Assembly (NCBI RefSeq): GCF_028882275.1
Contig: NZ_JARBUT010000008.1
Location: forward strand, 1-40,262
From: Nocardiopsis sp. N85
GTDB taxonomy: Bacteria > Actinomycetota > Actinomycetes > Streptosporangiales > Streptosporangiaceae
Direction of reading: 5' to 3'
Length of the DNA stretch: 40,262 nt
This document shows positions 38,221-40,262 of the stretch, piece by piece; the stretch's first letter is position 1; the number at the start of each line of letters is the position of its first letter. Below the pieces are notes generated by a model. It saw only the letters and a list, made by a program, of their open reading frames with translations. It was not told the DNA's origin and did no database searches. The translations under genes were made by a program, and so were the position numbers.

Positions 38221-38249
38221 AGGCTACCGTCTACCCTCTAGGCGGTCAA
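38221..38249 (-). promoter_or_regulatory. rpsL (str operon) promoter
   Basis: On the minus strand TTGACC (38249-38244) and TAGCCT (38226-38221) are 17 bp apart, close to the consensus for the main actinobacterial sigma factor. It is the same -35 as at the rplM promoter, in AT-richer DNA upstream of rpsL. Confidence 0.85.
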
Positions 38250-38374
38250 AACGGTGTGCGACATGGCGCGAACCGCGAAACCGGTTCTCGCGTAGCCGTG
38301 GGTCACCCTCAGTCTACGCCGTCCCGGCGTTGCTTCGCCCCGGTTTTGCACCGGGACCGGTGAACATAGCACAA

Positions 38375-38412
38375 CGGCCGCTCCCTCCGACCATTGTCAC
38401 AGGGAGCGGCCG
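38375..38412 (-). terminator. Terminator after the DUF4190 repeat protein gene
   Basis: CGGCCGCTCCCT (38375-38386) pairs perfectly with AGGGAGCGGCCG (38401-38412) around a 14-nt loop. It begins 6 bp beyond the stop of the gene at 38419 on the minus strand and is followed by TTGTGCTATG. Confidence 0.75.
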
Positions 38413-38418
38413 TGAACG

Positions 38419-40262
38419 CTACAGGATCACCCAGATGGCGACCGAGATCACCGTGACGAGGATGCCGATCACGGCGAAAACCGTGCCGGTCATGATGAAA
38501 CCCAGCCCGTCGAGGGTCCCGTTGGAACCGCGGATCGAACGTTTGGCCTTGGGGCCGGTGACCAACAGGGCGATCAAAGCGGTGACCAGACCGAGACCCG
38601 GGATCAGTGAGGCGATGCCCAGCCACAGGGTGACCAACGCCCCCCTTTCGGTGTCGGCGAGGAAGTCGATGCTGTCGTAACCGGGGTACGCGTCCCCGGC
38701 CTCGCCGCCCGGCGGCCGGTCCTCGAAGCCGGGGAAGTCCTCGGCGATGGGATCCTTTTTCCGCTTTTTGGCCTTGGGTTCGTCCGACATTCCGTAATCG
38801 GCCGGGGTGAACCCGTCGTCGTAATCCGGGTCCTCCGCCCTCGACGCGTCGGGTTCGTCCTCGACGGGGGTGAACATCTGGGTGGCACCCTCGTCGGAAG
38901 ACTCACCGTCCTCGTACCGGGCCCGCGTCTGGAGGTCCGCGATCGCCCCCAGGGGATCGTCGGAGGCCGCCACCGTGGCCGAGGGGTCGCCGGCGTCGAG
39001 GGCATCGCGCTCCTCACGCCGCCGCCGCTCGGCCTCGCGCACCACGTCGGGCAACCGGGGATCGTCCCGGTCGAAGGCCCAGGTGTTGCCGGTGGCACCG
39101 GAGGACGCGTCGTTCCAGGCGTCTGGCTCGGGGACGTCGACCCACGAGGCGGGCCGACGGTCCTCGGTCTCCTCACGGGGTCCGCCCAGCGGGTCGTCGC
39201 CCCAGGGACGCGCGTCGTCGCGGACGTCGGACATCCGTACGGGGCCGGGGTTCCCACCGGAGTTCTCACTCCAGCCCCAGGAGTCGTTCTCCTCCGCCCG
39301 GGGCTCCTCGGTCACCGGCCGCGGACGCCAGGAGTCGCCCAGCGGATCGTCGTCCGCCTCCGGGGACCATGCGCGATCCTCACGAACGGGACCACTCAAC
39401 GGATCGTCGTCCACCCCCGAAGACCATGCGCGATCCTCACGAACGGGACCACCCAACGGATCGTCGTCCACCCCCGAAGACCATGCGCGATCCTCACGAA
39501 CGGGACCACCCAACGGATCGTCGTCCACCCCCGAAGACCATGCGCGATCCTCACGAACGGGACCACCCAACGGATCGTCGTCCACCCCCGAAGACCATGC
39601 GCGATCCTCACGAACGGGACCACCCAACGGATCGTCGTCCACCCCCGAAGACCATGCGCGATCCTCACGAACGGGACCACCCAACGGATCGTCGTCCGTG
39701 TCCCAGGCCGCGTCGGAACGCGCAGCCGAGGAACCGTCATCGGAACCCCACGTGGAGGGTCCGCCCAGCGGATCCTCACCGGAACCCCAACGATCGGCGG
39801 ACACGTCCGCGGCCCCCGCGTCCCGAACCGGAACACCGGAACCGTCACCCTCACCGGAACGAAGCGGATCGCCGTACCCACCGGCCACGTCCGCACCCCA
39901 CGGGGAGGAACCTCCCAGCGGGTCCTCGTCCGCGTACCGGCCCCGAGAACCCCCGGCGGACGTACCCGCCTCGGAGAGACCCGTACCCCACGCCGCGTCG
40001 GAACCCACGACCGGGGAGCCCTCACCGGAACCCCACGTGGAGGGTCCGCCCAGCGGATCCTCACCGGAACCCCAACGATCGGCGGACACGTCCGCGGCCC
40101 CCGCGTCCCGAACCGGAACACCGGAACCGTCACCCTCACCGGAACGAAGCGGATCGCCGTACCCACCGGCCACGTCCGCACCCCACGGGGAGGAACCTCC
40201 CAGCGGGTCCTCGTCCGCGTACCGGCCCCGAGAACCCCCGGCGGACGTACCCGCCTCGGAGA
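38419..40262 (-). CDS. Acidic repeat protein with C-terminal DUF4190-like membrane domain (partial)
   Basis: The open frame runs to the right edge, so the N-terminus is missing; about 613 residues are visible. Most are disordered, acidic and built around a recurring DPLGG(P/S)-x-x-W unit, including six 19-residue tandem repeats and a 95-residue period. The last 75 or so residues hold two hydrophobic segments separated by AKRSIRGSNGTLDGLGF, matching the DUF4190 pattern of small actinobacterial membrane proteins. The long acidic part should lie in the cytosol as a tether or interaction platform, but this is inference. The GTG near 40173 is inside a repeat and is not taken as the start. It has its own terminator and is upstream of, but not joined to, the str block. 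Confidence 0.75.
   Translation of the reverse strand, partial: SEAGTSAGGSRGRYADEDPLGGSSPWGADVAGGYGDPLRSGEGDGSGVPVRDAGAADVSADRWGSGEDPLGGPSTWGSGEGSPVVGSDAAWGTGLSEAGTSAGGSRGRYADEDPLGGSSPWGADVAGGYGDPLRSGEGDGSGVPVRDAGAADVSADRWGSGEDPLGGPSTWGSDDGSSAARSDAAWDTDDDPLGGPVREDRAWSSGVDDDPLGGPVREDRAWSSGVDDDPLGGPVREDRAWSSGVDDDPLGGPVREDRAWSSGVDDDPLGGPVREDRAWSSGVDDDPLSGPVREDRAWSPEADDDPLGDSWRPRPVTEEPRAEENDSWGWSENSGGNPGPVRMSDVRDDARPWGDDPLGGPREETEDRRPASWVDVPEPDAWNDASSGATGNTWAFDRDDPRLPDVVREAERRRREERDALDAGDPSATVAASDDPLGAIADLQTRARYEDGESSDEGATQMFTPVEDEPDASRAEDPDYDDGFTPADYGMSDEPKAKKRKKDPIAEDFPGFEDRPPGGEAGDAYPGYDSIDFLADTERGALVTLWLGIASLIPGLGLVTALIALLVTGPKAKRSIRGSNGTLDGLGFIMTGTVFAVIGILVTVISVAIWVIL
39355..39696 (-). repeat. 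Six tandem 57-bp repeats
   Basis: Six units of 57 bp each encode DDDPLGGPVREDRAWSSGV (19 residues). Five units carry the standard sequence and the last (39355-39411) has diverged to SGP and SPEA. Units 2-5 appear identical in DNA as well as protein. Exact identity in third positions points to recent expansion or gene conversion. Confidence 0.92.
39741..39977 (-). repeat. 285-bp-period direct repeat, left copy
   Basis: The segment 39741-39977 is identical to 40026-40262 by reading, a spacing of 285 bp or 95 codons. It encodes a 79-residue part that includes WGSGEDPLGGPSTWGS and ADVAGGYGDPLRSGEGDGS. The reading frame is kept. Confidence 0.9.
40026..40262 (-). repeat. 285-bp-period direct repeat, right copy (cut by window edge)
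   Basis: This is the second, base-for-base identical copy of 39741-39977. It reaches the right edge of the window, so the true repeat length and copy number are not known. More copies may lie beyond. Confidence 0.88.

Noticed and set aside
39355..39696. CRISPR-like regularity of the 57-bp units.
   Set aside because: Units are contiguous with no variable spacers, and lie in frame inside a protein-coding gene.
40002..40173. GTG near 40173 as the true start of the DUF4190 repeat protein.
   Set aside because: It lies inside the 285-bp repeat, whose left copy has the same codon in mid-protein, and the frame is open to the window edge.

Overview
The window is chromosomal DNA from a high-GC actinobacterium. 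Codon third positions are almost all G or C, GTG starts are common, and two promoters show the TTGACC-N17-TAGnnT pattern of the main actinobacterial sigma factor. The family is probably Nocardiopsaceae or a relative; that placement is inferred from the general look of the proteins and was not tested by a search.

Region A (1-9.4 kb) is an accessory, envelope-flavoured region. It holds the tail of an unknown gene, an OafA-type membrane acyltransferase with an SGNH domain (693-2825, +), a DUF6716-type putative glycosyltransferase (2920-4116, -), a DUF418 membrane protein (4354-5802, +), a crotonase/short-chain dehydrogenase pair (5872-7419, -), and a bacterial sialyltransferase-like gene (8084-9109, -). 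Beside the last gene sit two short gene starts facing each other: the first 20 codons of a NeuA-like acylneuraminate cytidylyltransferase (+) and about 30 codons of a second DUF6716 gene (-). They look like the two ends of a larger nonulosonic-acid polymer locus whose middle was lost.

Region B (9.4-13.2 kb) carries sugar and wall-precursor genes, a ROK sugar kinase and glmM, followed by rpsI and rplM; all are on the minus strand. rplM-rpsI has a clear promoter at 13214-13242 and a leader of about 210 nt. rpsI ends at a classic hairpin plus T-tract.

Region C (13.5-15.3 kb) is a single plus-strand gene for a Pro/Gln-rich single-pass membrane protein. Its reading frame extends about 170 codons upstream of the first ATG and seems to begin at an ATC codon placed after a good Shine-Dalgarno sequence.

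Region D (15.5-38.2 kb) is the great ribosomal-protein superoperon, read right to left. The str block is rpsL-rpsG-fusA-tuf. The S10 block is rpsJ-rplC-rplD-rplW-rplB-rpsS-rplV-rpsC-rplP-rpmC-rpsQ. The spc block is rplN-rplX-rplE-rpsN-rpsH-rplF-rplR-rpsE-rpmD-rplO, then secY-adk-map. After a DUF1707 gene comes the alpha block infA-rpmJ-rpsM-rpsK-rpoA-rplQ-truA. rpsD is absent from the alpha block. Strong hairpins mark most block boundaries, and rpsL has a near-consensus promoter at 38221-38249.

Region E (38.4 kb to the end) is an incomplete minus-strand gene for a long acidic repeat protein with a C-terminal DUF4190-like membrane domain. It contains six 57-bp tandem repeats and a 285-bp-period repeat, both nearly or fully identical at the DNA level. 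No tRNA, rRNA, insertion sequence or CRISPR array was recognised.
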